NCBI RefSeq assembly: GCF_025359345.1
Contig: NZ_JANYGQ010000013.1
Span: 1-64,000 of the forward strand
DNA: 64,000 nt
From: Mucilaginibacter sp.
GTDB lineage: Bacteria > Bacteroidota > Bacteroidia > Sphingobacteriales > Sphingobacteriaceae
Direction: 5' to 3'
In this document: positions 50,946 to 59,299 of the stretch, one piece after another
How positions within the stretch are numbered: position 1 is the first letter of the stretch
Layout of the letters: each line of letters starts with the position of its first letter
Notes under the pieces: model-generated
Told to the model about the DNA's origin: nothing
What the model saw: only the letters and a program-made list of their open reading frames with translations
The model's database searches: none
Translations under genes and position numbers: made by a program

Positions 50946-51202
50946 TATTTAGAAAAATTGAACGCTACCCATATAAAAAAACCAACCACTAAAAAAACTC
51001 CAATTGAGCCGGCACCTATCATACCCCAACCCAAGTCTTTTATAAATTTACTTTGGCTGTTGTTTACTGCGATTAAAAGGGCACCTGCTATTAAAATTAA
51101 AGTAAATATCGGGACTAAATACGTAGCGCTATCTAACAGTACAAGAAGTTTAAATAAAAGAAACTCACAAAACAAAACTGCCAAGAGATATAGGTACCGC
51201 AT
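50945..51202 (-). CDS. small membrane protein
   Basis: The 85-residue protein has three hydrophobic segments (about 3-22, 27-46, 57-80). It lies between dnaG and yraN on the same strand, 5 bp after dnaG and overlapping yraN by 1 bp, so it is part of that operon. No family is recognised. Confidence 0.65.
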   Translation of the reverse strand: MRYLYLLAVLFCEFLLFKLLVLLDSATYLVPIFTLILIAGALLIAVNNSQSKFIKDLGWGMIGAGSIGVFLVVGFFIWVAFNFSK

Positions 51203-51207
51203 GTATA

Positions 51208-53133
51208 TTATTTCAAAATTACTGAGCCCAAATAATCCGAAATGGTTTTCTCCACCTTTTTCATGTGCATATACTGGTTTAGCAGTATTTCCTGGTCGGC
51301 CTCAACGCTGGTTGTTTGCAGTTCCTTGCGCAGTCCTTCCAGTATTTTCCCAATCTTATGCTTTTTGAGGTGAAAAATAGCGCCAAGTATGGTGGCCTTC
51401 ATATTGGCCTGTTCATCGGGCACCAAAATTTTGTGCATCTCGTACCAGTTTTCGCTCAGGGTGTACTTGGTGGCTATCTGGGTTACCGTTAAGTCAACAA
51501 TTTCTTTATCGGCATAATGGATAAAATACTGCTCATCAGGCAACACCCCGTTTTCCACTTCGCGGCGGTATATTTCAGTGAACTTTTTGGCGGCCGGGTA
51601 ATCAAAATCTACATCGCTCAGTTCAGCAATCATAAAGGGGCCAATATAAGTATTGGCGATGCCGTCCCAGTCGATAACTTTGTTACCATATAAAAGCAGC
51701 AGGCGGATGATCTCTTTCTCCTGTGTTGCATCTTCCCGTTCAACGCGTTCCTGCGGCTCATCAAAAAAATGGGGTTCATCAACCGGTGCTGGCCTTGCAT
51801 TCTGCTGTTGCTGCGAGTCCTTGCGGGCTTTGGCAGTACGCATTTTGTTGAGCTCAGACAACAGCGCGCGCTCATCAATCTGCAGCTGGTAACTACACTC
51901 CTTGATAAACACCGATGCCTTTATCGAATCTGGTATTTTGGCAATACTTTCAACAATCTCGCGTATAACTTCTGCTTTTTTTATAGGATCGTTGCCTACT
52001 TCTTTTAGCAGTATATCTGTTTTAAAAAGGATGAAATCCTTCTTGTTATCGGCTATGTGTTTTTTAAACCCGTTGGTGCCAAAGTTGCGTACGAATGAAT
52101 CCGGGTCGTGGCCATCGGGGAAGAGCACAACTTTTACGTTCAGCCCTTCTTCCAGAATCATATCCAGCCCGCGCAATGATGCTTTTATGCCCGCGGCATC
52201 CCCATCGTATAAAATGGTGATATTTTTGGTGAAGCGGCTGATCAGGCGTATCTGCTCAACGGTTAATGATGTGCCTGACGAGGCCACAACATTTTCAATA
52301 CCAGCCTGGTGTACTGATAGCACGTCTGCATAACCCTCCACCAAATAACAGTTATCCTCCTCGCGGATAGCTTTCTTGGCAAAGTAAAGCCCGTATAATA
52401 CGTTCGATTTATGATAAATCTCCGATTCCGGCGAGTTTACATATTTGGGGACGTTCTTGTCGTTTTTTAGCGTGCGGCCACCAAAGGCAATTACCCTGCC
52501 GGTGAAGCTATGGATAGGGAACATTACCCTGCCGCGGTAACGGTCGTACAGCGAGCCATTGTCGCGCTTAACCGAAAGGCCGGTCTCCACCATAAAATCT
52601 TCCTGGTAGCCGTCTTTCAGTGCCTGGCCGGTAAAGGCTTCCCACTGGTCGGGCGAGTAGCCAAGTTCAAATTTCTTTATGGTATCGTTTGTAAAACCGC
52701 GCTCTTTAAAATAGCTCAGTCCGATGCTTTTGCCTTCTTCGGTCTCCAGTAAGCTTTCATGAAAAAATTTGGCAGCATACCCGCTTACGATCATCAGGCT
52801 TTCGCGGCGGTTTTCTTCTTCGCGGTTTTCCGTCGATTCTACCGTTTCCTCAACCTCGATGCCGTATTTTTTTGCAAGCCATTTCAGGGCTTCAGGATAG
52901 CTGAATTTCTCCAGTTCCATTAAGAACGTAACGGCCGAACCACCTTTGCCCGACGAAAAGTCTTTAAAAATACCTTTGGCCGGCGATACCGTGAAAGATG
53001 GCGTACGTTCATTGGCAAACGGCGAAAGCCCCACATAATTGGCGCCACGTTTTTTTAATTGCACAAATTCGCCTATCACCTCCACAATATCTGTGGCTTC
53101 CATAATACGGTCGATAGTCGATTTGATAATCAT
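51208..53133 (-). CDS. dnaG: DNA primase
   Basis: The 641-residue enzyme makes RNA primers for replication. Start at ATG 53133, because the longer frame begins in the -7 box. The N-terminal domain aligns with the CHC2 zinc finger (GLSPFANERTPSFTV and IFKDFSSGKGG) but all four zinc ligands are replaced (S, A, D, S). The TOPRIM core has YLVEGYADVLS and ILYDGDAAGIKA, and the C-terminal helicase-binding part is present. The metal-free N-terminus may be a lineage trait. Confidence 0.93.
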   Translation of the reverse strand: MIIKSTIDRIMEATDIVEVIGEFVQLKKRGANYVGLSPFANERTPSFTVSPAKGIFKDFSSGKGGSAVTFLMELEKFSYPEALKWLAKKYGIEVEETVESTENREEENRRESLMIVSGYAAKFFHESLLETEEGKSIGLSYFKERGFTNDTIKKFELGYSPDQWEAFTGQALKDGYQEDFMVETGLSVKRDNGSLYDRYRGRVMFPIHSFTGRVIAFGGRTLKNDKNVPKYVNSPESEIYHKSNVLYGLYFAKKAIREEDNCYLVEGYADVLSVHQAGIENVVASSGTSLTVEQIRLISRFTKNITILYDGDAAGIKASLRGLDMILEEGLNVKVVLFPDGHDPDSFVRNFGTNGFKKHIADNKKDFILFKTDILLKEVGNDPIKKAEVIREIVESIAKIPDSIKASVFIKECSYQLQIDERALLSELNKMRTAKARKDSQQQQNARPAPVDEPHFFDEPQERVEREDATQEKEIIRLLLLYGNKVIDWDGIANTYIGPFMIAELSDVDFDYPAAKKFTEIYRREVENGVLPDEQYFIHYADKEIVDLTVTQIATKYTLSENWYEMHKILVPDEQANMKATILGAIFHLKKHKIGKILEGLRKELQTTSVEADQEILLNQYMHMKKVEKTISDYLGSVILK

Positions 53134-53160
53134 TAATAAATACGGTGTTTTTGTGTTACA

Positions 53161-53168
53161 CAAAAATA
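53161..53168 (-). promoter_or_regulatory. -7 element TATTTTTG for dnaG
   Basis: Lower-strand TAnnTTTG, 27 bp before the dnaG ATG. Confidence 0.6.
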
Positions 53169-53258
53169 GCTTTTTTAGCGTTTGTTAACCCGGTTAATTT
53201 TAAACCTGTAGCATTTTGCTAACTTTACCGTATTGTTTAAAAATGCTATCCTGTAAAC

Positions 53259-53729
53259 ATGAAAAAATTATTATCCGTAGTTTGTTGTGCTGTTTGTGTA
53301 ATTATCTCATCGTGCCATAAGGACACTAAGGTAATACGCCAGGATTTTTATTTTAACTCCAGCAAAAACGGCGTCGACTGGGGTGCCCAGGGTTCCGCCG
53401 CTAAAATTCTCGGGGACAGTTTAAGGATAACAGCATTCAGACCCACTGGCGAAGAACAACTTTATATCGATATCAAATTTAATGGCGCCGGCACCTATCC
53501 TTTGACACTCGGTCAGGCCAAATTTTTTACTACCATAGGCATGGATGCGCTAACCAGCGATTACCGCCTCGACACAACTCAACACAGCAAATTGGTTATT
53601 AGCAGCTACGATGCCAAAAACAATATCATATCGGGCAGCGGCGATTTTTACATGCTGAAAAATTCAATCACCGAATATGTCCAGCTTACGTTTGGCGGCA
53701 GTAGCTTTCGTGTAAAACTCCCCGAATAA
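53259..53729 (+). CDS. lipoprotein, paralogue of next gene
   Basis: The 156-residue protein has a lipoprotein signal (VIISSC, Cys19, followed by HKD). The mature domain has NGVDWGAQGSAAKIL, FRPTGEEQLYIDIKF, GTYPLTLGQAKFFTTIGMDALTSDYRLD and an end like 'SGSGDFYM'. The same blocks, in the same order, are in the protein at 53875, so the two are tandem duplicates. It is probably DUF6252-like. Function unknown. Confidence 0.75.
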   Translation: MKKLLSVVCCAVCVIISSCHKDTKVIRQDFYFNSSKNGVDWGAQGSAAKILGDSLRITAFRPTGEEQLYIDIKFNGAGTYPLTLGQAKFFTTIGMDALTSDYRLDTTQHSKLVISSYDAKNNIISGSGDFYMLKNSITEYVQLTFGGSSFRVKLPE

Positions 53730-53874
53730 TATTAGCGCCATTGCTTTTAAAGCAGAACCCGGAATCTTTTGACCTGGTTAATGCGTCCACGTTTAAAAAT
53801 TTATAGTCTCCTGTATCGCAACGCGTTAATTCTACGTAATTAACTTAAATAGTACCTGGTTAATTATTTGTGAT

Positions 53875-54348
53875 ATGAAAAAGCTATTACTTGCCGTACC
53901 CTTTATTTGTTGCCTGATATTTACAGGGTGCAAAAAAGACAACCAAAATGTGGTAACCGATCTTTTTATGGGCGCCTTTAAAAATGGCCAGGCCTGGGTG
54001 GGCCGGCCTTTTGCAGGCTACCTTGCCGGTAAAGACTCGGTGCAGGTAGGCGGCTTTAAGGCAACCGGCGAAGAAACCCTGTATTTTAATTTAAAAGCGC
54101 TGTCAAAAGGCACCTATACTATTAAACCGGGCCAGGCAGTTTACTTTACCACCATAGGTATGGACGCGGTTACCGGCAATTATAAAATTGACGCCACTTT
54201 AACCAACACCGTTACCATACGCGATTTTAACGTGGCTACCAATATTGTTAACGGCACTTTCCTGTTAAACTTTGTGAAAGTAAGCGGTGCCGGGCCTGAT
54301 AAATTAAGCTTTACCGAAGGGAAATTTTACGCCGTGATGCCGCAGTAA
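53875..54348 (+). CDS. lipoprotein, tandem paralogue
   Basis: The 157-residue protein has a lipoprotein signal (LIFTGC, Cys19, then KKD). It shares with the upstream gene FKATGEETLYFNLK, GTYTIKPGQAVYFTTIGMDAVTGNYKID and the closing INGTF-like pattern. It has its own 145-bp upstream gap. The stop directly abuts the stop of the convergent transporter gene, so no terminator fits between them. Function unknown. Confidence 0.75.
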   Translation: MKKLLLAVPFICCLIFTGCKKDNQNVVTDLFMGAFKNGQAWVGRPFAGYLAGKDSVQVGGFKATGEETLYFNLKALSKGTYTIKPGQAVYFTTIGMDAVTGNYKIDATLTNTVTIRDFNVATNIVNGTFLLNFVKVSGAGPDKLSFTEGKFYAVMPQ

Positions 54349-55212
54349 TTAAGATACGGCCACCTGTTTCTTTGGTCTCAAAAATGTAACTGCTATACCT
54401 GCCAAAACAATTGCGCTGCCAATTATTTCATTTAATTCCAGTGTTTCATTCAGTAAAAATATAGCTAAAAAACCTGCGATTACAGTTTGGCTCAATAAGG
54501 CGATGGACACTTTGGTCGATTCCAAAAACCGCAGCGAGTGGTTGATGGTTAACCATCCGGCCAGTTGGCAAAGTACACCCATGCCTAAAAAGCAAAGCCA
54601 GGTTGACAGGGAAAAATCGACCATTTGATTATGCAGGAACAGGTTGATCAAAAATAGAAACACGCTGCCCGCCAGCATATTGTAAAACATAAATGTTACG
54701 GTACTTATATTTTGGAGGATGCCACGGGTTATCACAATATAAATGGCATAAAACAGGCTGGCCAGCAATGCAAGTAATATACCAGCATTAAGTTCGAGGG
54801 CAAATAAGTGTTGGTAGCCCACCAAAATAACCATACCGGTAATAGCTACGCAAGTGCCTATCCAAAACAGGCGGCCGGTGGCCTTTTTAAATATAAAATA
54901 GGTCATCAACCCAACCCAAACAGGGGCCAGGTTGGCAATAAGGGTTGATACGGTTGCAGATATTTTGGTAAGCGACAGGTTCCAAACCGCAATATCAAGG
55001 GCGAATACTATGCCGCCAAGAAGGGCCACCATTAAATCTTTACGGGCAATTTTAAGATTTCCTTTTACCAGGCAATACGGCAGCAGGCAAAACCAGGCAA
55101 TAAATATGCGGTAAAACCCTGATGTAATTGGCGAGCCGCCGGCGAGCTTTACAAATATTGGCGAAAACGAAATACAGAGGATGCCGACAATAAGGCTTGC
55201 TTTTGGATTCAT
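54349..55212 (-). CDS. EamA/DMT-family transporter
   Basis: The 287-residue protein has ten membrane helices in two EamA repeats (about 5-130 and 145-275). The first includes SGFYRIFIAWFCLLP and TLIANLAPVWVGLMTYFIFKK, the second STKVSIALLSQTVIAGFLAIFLLNETL. Members export amino acids or metabolites, and the substrate here is unknown. Its stop touches that of the convergent lipoprotein gene. Confidence 0.9.
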   Translation of the reverse strand: MNPKASLIVGILCISFSPIFVKLAGGSPITSGFYRIFIAWFCLLPYCLVKGNLKIARKDLMVALLGGIVFALDIAVWNLSLTKISATVSTLIANLAPVWVGLMTYFIFKKATGRLFWIGTCVAITGMVILVGYQHLFALELNAGILLALLASLFYAIYIVITRGILQNISTVTFMFYNMLAGSVFLFLINLFLHNQMVDFSLSTWLCFLGMGVLCQLAGWLTINHSLRFLESTKVSIALLSQTVIAGFLAIFLLNETLELNEIIGSAIVLAGIAVTFLRPKKQVAVS

Positions 55213-55230
55213 GGTGAAACAAACTTAAAC

Positions 55231-55342
55231 AATAGTCTGAATCAGAATTTATAGAATTGAAAGATTTTCAGAATGGATTTTCAATCAACATTTTAAGCAT
55301 CATCCCGCTAATTCTCTAATTCTGAAAATTCTGATTCAGACA
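55231..55342. repeat. TCTGAATCAGAATT word dyad before asnS
   Basis: GTCTGAATCAGAATTTATAG on the left (about 55231-55250) and AATTCTGAAAATTCTGATTCAG on the right (about 55318-55341, reverse sense). The arms pair over more than 15 bases around a ~70-bp centre. It ends 16 bp before the asnS -7 element. Confidence 0.75.
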
Positions 55343-55357
55343 ACCCCCAAATAATCG

Positions 55358-55365
55358 TATTTTTG
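55358..55365 (+). promoter_or_regulatory. -7 element TATTTTTG for asnS
   Basis: TAnnTTTG, 18 bp before the ATG at 55384. Confidence 0.6.
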
Positions 55366-55383
55366 CCCCTCAAATATTTTAAT

Positions 55384-56835
55384 ATGAGCCAGCGGATAAA
55401 GATCAAAGCATTATTAGAAAGCGAACAAACAGGTATCGATATAAAAATTAACGGTTGGGTACGCGCCTTCCGTCAAAATCGTTTTATTGCTTTAAATGAT
55501 GGCTCAACTAATAACAACATTCAAATTGTTGTTGATTTTGAAAACACCGACCCAAACCTGCTGAAACGCATTACCGTTGGCGCTGCTATCAGCGTTACCG
55601 GCGAATTGATTGCAAGTTTGGGCAAGGGCCAAAAAGTAGAAATTGTTGCAAAAGACATTGAAATACTGGGCGACTGCGACCCGGAGAAATATCCCCTGCA
55701 ATTAAAAAACCGCCCCAGCCTGGAGTTTTTGCGCGAGATCGCTCACCTGCGTTTCCGCACCAATACATTCGGCGCTATCTTCCGGGTGCGTAATAGCCTG
55801 GCTTTTGCAGTACACCAGTTTTTCCAGGAGCGCGGGTTTATTTACCTGCATACGCCCATTATTACCGCATCGGATGCAGAGGGTGCAGGGGAGACTTTCC
55901 ACGTTACCAACTTTGATTTAGCTAACCCGCCAAAAACCGAAAGCGGTGAAGTTGACTTTTCGCAGGACTTTTTTGCCAAGGCTACCAACCTCACGGTTTC
56001 CGGTCAGCTGGAAGGCGAGCTGGGTGCTATGGCCTTGAGCGATATTTATACTTTCGGTCCAACATTCCGCGCCGAGAACTCAAACACCACCCGCCACCTG
56101 GCCGAGTTTTGGATGATTGAGCCCGAGGTTGCCTTTAACGATCTGAACGATAACATGGACCTCGCCGAGGACATGCTGAAATATGTTATAAAATACGCGC
56201 TCGACAAAAACGCTGAAGACATTGAGTTTTTAACCCAACGCCTGGCGGAAGAGGAAAAGCAGAAACCGCAAAACGAACGTTCAGAAATGAGCCTGCTCGA
56301 AAAGCTGCAGTTTTGTTTGGATAACGATTTTGAGCGCCTTACTTATACCGAGGCCATTGATATTTTAAAAGAATCGACCCCGAACAAGAAGAAGAAATTC
56401 CAATACCCGGTTGAAGGTTGGGGAACGGATTTGCAATCGGAGCACGAACGTTATTTGGTAGAGAAGCACTTTAAAAAGCCGGTAATATTAACCGATTACC
56501 CTAAAGAAATAAAGGCCTTTTACATGCGCCAGAACGAGCCTGATGCAAACGGCCGCGAGACTGTTCGCGCTATGGATATCCTGTTCCCCGGCATTGGCGA
56601 AATTGTGGGCGGCTCACAGCGTGAGGAGCGTTTGGAGAAACTGGAACAACGCATGGACGAGATGGGCATCCCTAAAGACGAGCTTTGGTGGTATTTGGAC
56701 ACCCGCAGGTTTGGCGCTTGTCCGCATGCTGGTTTTGGGCTGGGCTTTGAACGTTTGGTGCTGTTTGTAACTGGTATGGGTAATATCAGGGATGTTATTC
56801 CTTTTCCAAGATATCCGAAGAATGCGGAATTTTAA
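55384..56835 (+). CDS. asnS: asparaginyl-tRNA synthetase
   Basis: The 483-residue class II enzyme charges tRNA-Asn. Start at ATG 55384 ([15 protein letters not shown]), after the -7 box. The OB-fold anticodon domain (about 18-105) is followed by the catalytic core: [48 protein letters not shown] (motif 2) and [15 protein letters not shown] (motif 3). Asn rather than Asp specificity is from the overall pattern and length. The stop is followed by AACCGCTGATT words. Confidence 0.94.
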   Translation: MSQRIKIKALLESEQTGIDIKINGWVRAFRQNRFIALNDGSTNNNIQIVVDFENTDPNLLKRITVGAAISVTGELIASLGKGQKVEIVAKDIEILGDCDPEKYPLQLKNRPSLEFLREIAHLRFRTNTFGAIFRVRNSLAFAVHQFFQERGFIYLHTPIITASDAEGAGETFHVTNFDLANPPKTESGEVDFSQDFFAKATNLTVSGQLEGELGAMALSDIYTFGPTFRAENSNTTRHLAEFWMIEPEVAFNDLNDNMDLAEDMLKYVIKYALDKNAEDIEFLTQRLAEEEKQKPQNERSEMSLLEKLQFCLDNDFERLTYTEAIDILKESTPNKKKKFQYPVEGWGTDLQSEHERYLVEKHFKKPVILTDYPKEIKAFYMRQNEPDANGRETVRAMDILFPGIGEIVGGSQREERLEKLEQRMDEMGIPKDELWWYLDTRRFGACPHAGFGLGFERLVLFVTGMGNIRDVIPFPRYPKNAEF

Positions 56836-56895
56836 CCGCTGATTGTTTTGATTTCGCTGATTTCGTTGATTCCTTATTGAATTAAATAATAAACT

Positions 56896-56924
56896 ATGTC
56901 ATTGCGAGGAGGAACGACGAAGCA
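56896..56924 (+). repeat. TCATTGCGAGGAGGAACGACGAAGC repeat arm inside a CDS start
   Basis: Relative of the CGTCATTGCGAGGAACG arm at 14587 and 59771. Here it supplies the first ATG and residues (MSLRGGTTKQ) of the SRPBCC frame. Confidence 0.65.
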
Positions 56925-57483
56925 ACCCCGTCGCCATGTATATCCGTCAAACACTGTTCGTTTTAAATTGCGACGCGGTTACCGCTATGCGCTGGCGGTA
57001 TCAAAGGGGCTTTTTACTCCGGGAAATGTAACGCAGATAGAGTTATCAACCCCAATCAATGCCCCCATCGGGCGGTGTTTTGATTTGTCGCGCAGCATTG
57101 ATTTGCACATTGAATCGACTAAGCAAACCGGCGAGCAGGCTATTGCCGGGCGCACCAGCGGGCTGATCGAGTTGGGCGAAACGGTAACCTGGCGGGCAAA
57201 GCATTTCGGCATCTGGCAAAATCTCACCTCAAAAATTACTGAATTTGAATATCCCAGCCATTTTACCGACGAGATGGTTAGCGGCGCATTCAAAGGCTTC
57301 AGGCACGAACATTTGTTTTTTGCAGTGAATAACCAGACGGTGATGAAGGATATTTTTGCGTTTGAATCCCCTTACGGGAGATTGGGAAGGCTGGTGAATT
57401 TTCTTTTTTTAGGGCGATATATGCAGAAGCTGTTGCTGGAGAGAAATAGGGTAATAAAAGAGTCTGCCGAAACCGCTGATTGA
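56896..57483 (+). CDS. SRPBCC-superfamily protein with repeat-derived N-terminus
   Basis: The frame encodes 195 residues. From about residue 43 (NVTQIELSTPINAPIGRCFDLSRSIDLHIEST) to the end it fits an SRPBCC (START/Bet v1-like) protein of ~150 residues, with RAKHFGIWQNLTSKITEF and FKGFRHEHLF. The first ~15 residues (MSLRGGTTKQ...) are translation of a dispersed repeat, and residues 16-42 match no domain. No ATG exists near residue 43 in frame. Either a non-ATG start is used, the fused start is real, or the 5' end is damaged. The ending ETAD and its stop lie in an ACCGCTGATTGA word repeat. Confidence 0.7.
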   Translation: MSLRGGTTKQPRRHVYPSNTVRFKLRRGYRYALAVSKGLFTPGNVTQIELSTPINAPIGRCFDLSRSIDLHIESTKQTGEQAIAGRTSGLIELGETVTWRAKHFGIWQNLTSKITEFEYPSHFTDEMVSGAFKGFRHEHLFFAVNNQTVMKDIFAFESPYGRLGRLVNFLFLGRYMQKLLLERNRVIKESAETAD

Positions 57484-57553
57484 GTTGATTTCGCTAATTA
57501 CGTTTCACGAGTATGAACATAACCTTTCCCATGGATACCTATTGGCAGTATAA

Positions 57554-57578
57554 GATTCTTCGCTGCGTTCAGAATGAC
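57554..57578 (+). repeat. ATTCTTCGCTGCGTTCAGAATGAC word
   Basis: A dispersed word I recall from other Bacteroidota intergenic regions, with TTCTGAACG/CGCTGCGTTCAG near-palindromic. Between it and 57650 is AATCAGTGTAATCATATTTTAATCCGTGTAATC-type tandem words that run into the next start codon. Confidence 0.45.
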
Positions 57579-57649
57579 AAAGGGGATTTTTGTTTTAATT
57601 TTGATAACGGTTAGTAAATCAGTGTAATCATATTTTAATCCGTGTAATC

Positions 57650-58021
57650 ATGTTGAATAACCAAACTATCAAAGCCTTTGTGCCCACCACAAAGCCTTCC
57701 GAAGCAAAAATATTTTATCGCGATGTATTGGGTTTAACCCTATTGTCCGAAGATGCCTACGCGCTTGAATTTAACTCGAACGGAACTTTGTTAAGGGTAA
57801 TCACCGTCCCTGAATTAACGCCGCACCTGTTTACTGCTGTTGGCTGGAACGTTGATGATATTGCTGCCACCATCCGGGCGCTTAATGCAAAAGGAGTTTA
57901 TTGCGAAACGTATGGCTTTATGGAACAGGACGACCTCGGTATATGGACTTCGCCAGGCGGTGCTAAAGTAGCCTGGTTTAAGGATGTGGATGGTAATGTT
58001 TTATCGTTAACGGAAGGATGA
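57650..58021 (+). CDS. VOC-superfamily (glyoxalase-like) protein
   Basis: The 123-residue protein has the VOC beta-alpha fold: AFVPTTKPSEAKIFYRDVLGLTLLSEDAYALEF in the first half and SPGGAKVAWFKDVDGNVLSLTE at the end. Metal ligands are incomplete, so activity is uncertain. The ATG lies at the end of the word AATCCGTGTAATC, so the repeat probably supplies the start codon and leader. Substrate unknown. Confidence 0.85.
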   Translation: MLNNQTIKAFVPTTKPSEAKIFYRDVLGLTLLSEDAYALEFNSNGTLLRVITVPELTPHLFTAVGWNVDDIAATIRALNAKGVYCETYGFMEQDDLGIWTSPGGAKVAWFKDVDGNVLSLTEG

Positions 58022-58114
58022 TTAAACTGTTTTTACAGATTAAAAACGCACGTTCGAAACGAGTACGCGGCAACTGCTCAATAATGTCCGGGATCAACTG
58101 TGAACTCCCCAAAC

Positions 58115-59299
58115 TCAATTTCCCAACTGCTTAACCGCCAGATAAGCCATTAAGCCGGTGCTTAACTCCAATGCAGTTTCTTCCACGTCGAAAGTTGGGG
58201 TATGTACCGATGAGGTGATACCGCGGCTTTCGTTGCGGGTACCCAGGCGGTAAAAGCATGAATCGGCTACCTGCGAGTAGTAGGCAAAGTCTTCGGCAGC
58301 CATCCAGATGTCAAGGTCGAGCACGTTTTCTTTGCCCAGGTAATCTTCGGCGTGACCGCGGGTGCTGGCGGTTAGTTTTTCTTCGTTGATGAGGAAAGGA
58401 TAGCCGCGCACAATATTGAATTCGCAGGTTGCACCCATGCTTTCGCAAAGGCCCTCAGCCAGTTTTTTCATTTTTATGTGGGCCTCATTGCGCCATTTTT
58501 CGTCCATGGTGCGGAAGGTGCCTTCCAGGTATACTTCGTTGGGTATAACGTTGGTTGCGCCATTGGCTATTACCTTACCGAACGAAAGCACTGAGGGGCT
58601 TTTAGGGTCGGCAAAGCGGCTTATTATTTGCTGCAATGCGGTGAGCATGTGTGCAGTTATAATAACAGGATCGATGTTTTGTTGTGGCTGTGCGCCGTGG
58701 CCGCCTTTGCCGCGTACAGTAACATAAAGCTCATCGGTCGATGCCATGTATTTGCCCGCGCGGAAACCCACTTTGCCCGCTTCAATCAGCGGCATTACGT
58801 GCTGACCTATTACAGCCTGTGGCTTCGGATTTTCCAGCACACCTTCTTTTATCATCAGGCTGGCGCCACCGGGAAGTTTTTCTTCAGCAGGCTGAAAAAT
58901 AAGCTTTACGGTGCCCCCAAACTGGCTTTTTAATTCGGTTAATATTTTAGCCGTCCCCAGTAATGAAGACGTGTGCGCATCGTGGCCGCAGGCGTGCATT
59001 ACACCTACGTTTTGCGATTTATAACTCACATCGTTAGCCTCAGTAATAGGCAGCGCGTCCATATCGGCACGCAGGGCCACTACCTGGTCTGATGGTTTAT
59101 CACCCTTTATTAAAGCCACAAGCCCATTGTCCGCCATGCGCTGGTAGGTAAGGCCTAAAGCTTCCAGCTTACCTGCAACAAATGCCGATGTTTCCACCTC
59201 TTGAAAAGAAAGCTCGGGGTGCGAATGCAGGTGGCGGCGGTTGGCCACGGTATCATCAAAAATATTTTTAGACAGTTGCTGAATCTGCTCTTTAATCAT
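58115..59299 (-). CDS. M20-family amidohydrolase
   Basis: The 394-residue enzyme has the M20D pattern of hippurate hydrolases and IAA-amino-acid hydrolases: RRHLHSHPELSFQEVET, ALRADMDALPI, HACGHDAHTSSLLG (metal site), FQPAEEKLPGGASLMIKEG and VHTPTFDVEE. There is no signal peptide, so it is cytosolic. It overlaps the SPOR gene start by 8 bp, so the two are translated together. Substrate is an N-acyl amino acid or similar. Confidence 0.92.
   Translation of the reverse strand: MIKEQIQQLSKNIFDDTVANRRHLHSHPELSFQEVETSAFVAGKLEALGLTYQRMADNGLVALIKGDKPSDQVVALRADMDALPITEANDVSYKSQNVGVMHACGHDAHTSSLLGTAKILTELKSQFGGTVKLIFQPAEEKLPGGASLMIKEGVLENPKPQAVIGQHVMPLIEAGKVGFRAGKYMASTDELYVTVRGKGGHGAQPQQNIDPVIITAHMLTALQQIISRFADPKSPSVLSFGKVIANGATNVIPNEVYLEGTFRTMDEKWRNEAHIKMKKLAEGLCESMGATCEFNIVRGYPFLINEEKLTASTRGHAEDYLGKENVLDLDIWMAAEDFAYYSQVADSCFYRLGTRNESRGITSSVHTPTFDVEETALELSTGLMAYLAVKQLGN

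Noticed and set aside
53134..53163. Longer dnaG start (TTG at 53163)
   Set aside because: The TTG is part of the TATTTTTG promoter box.
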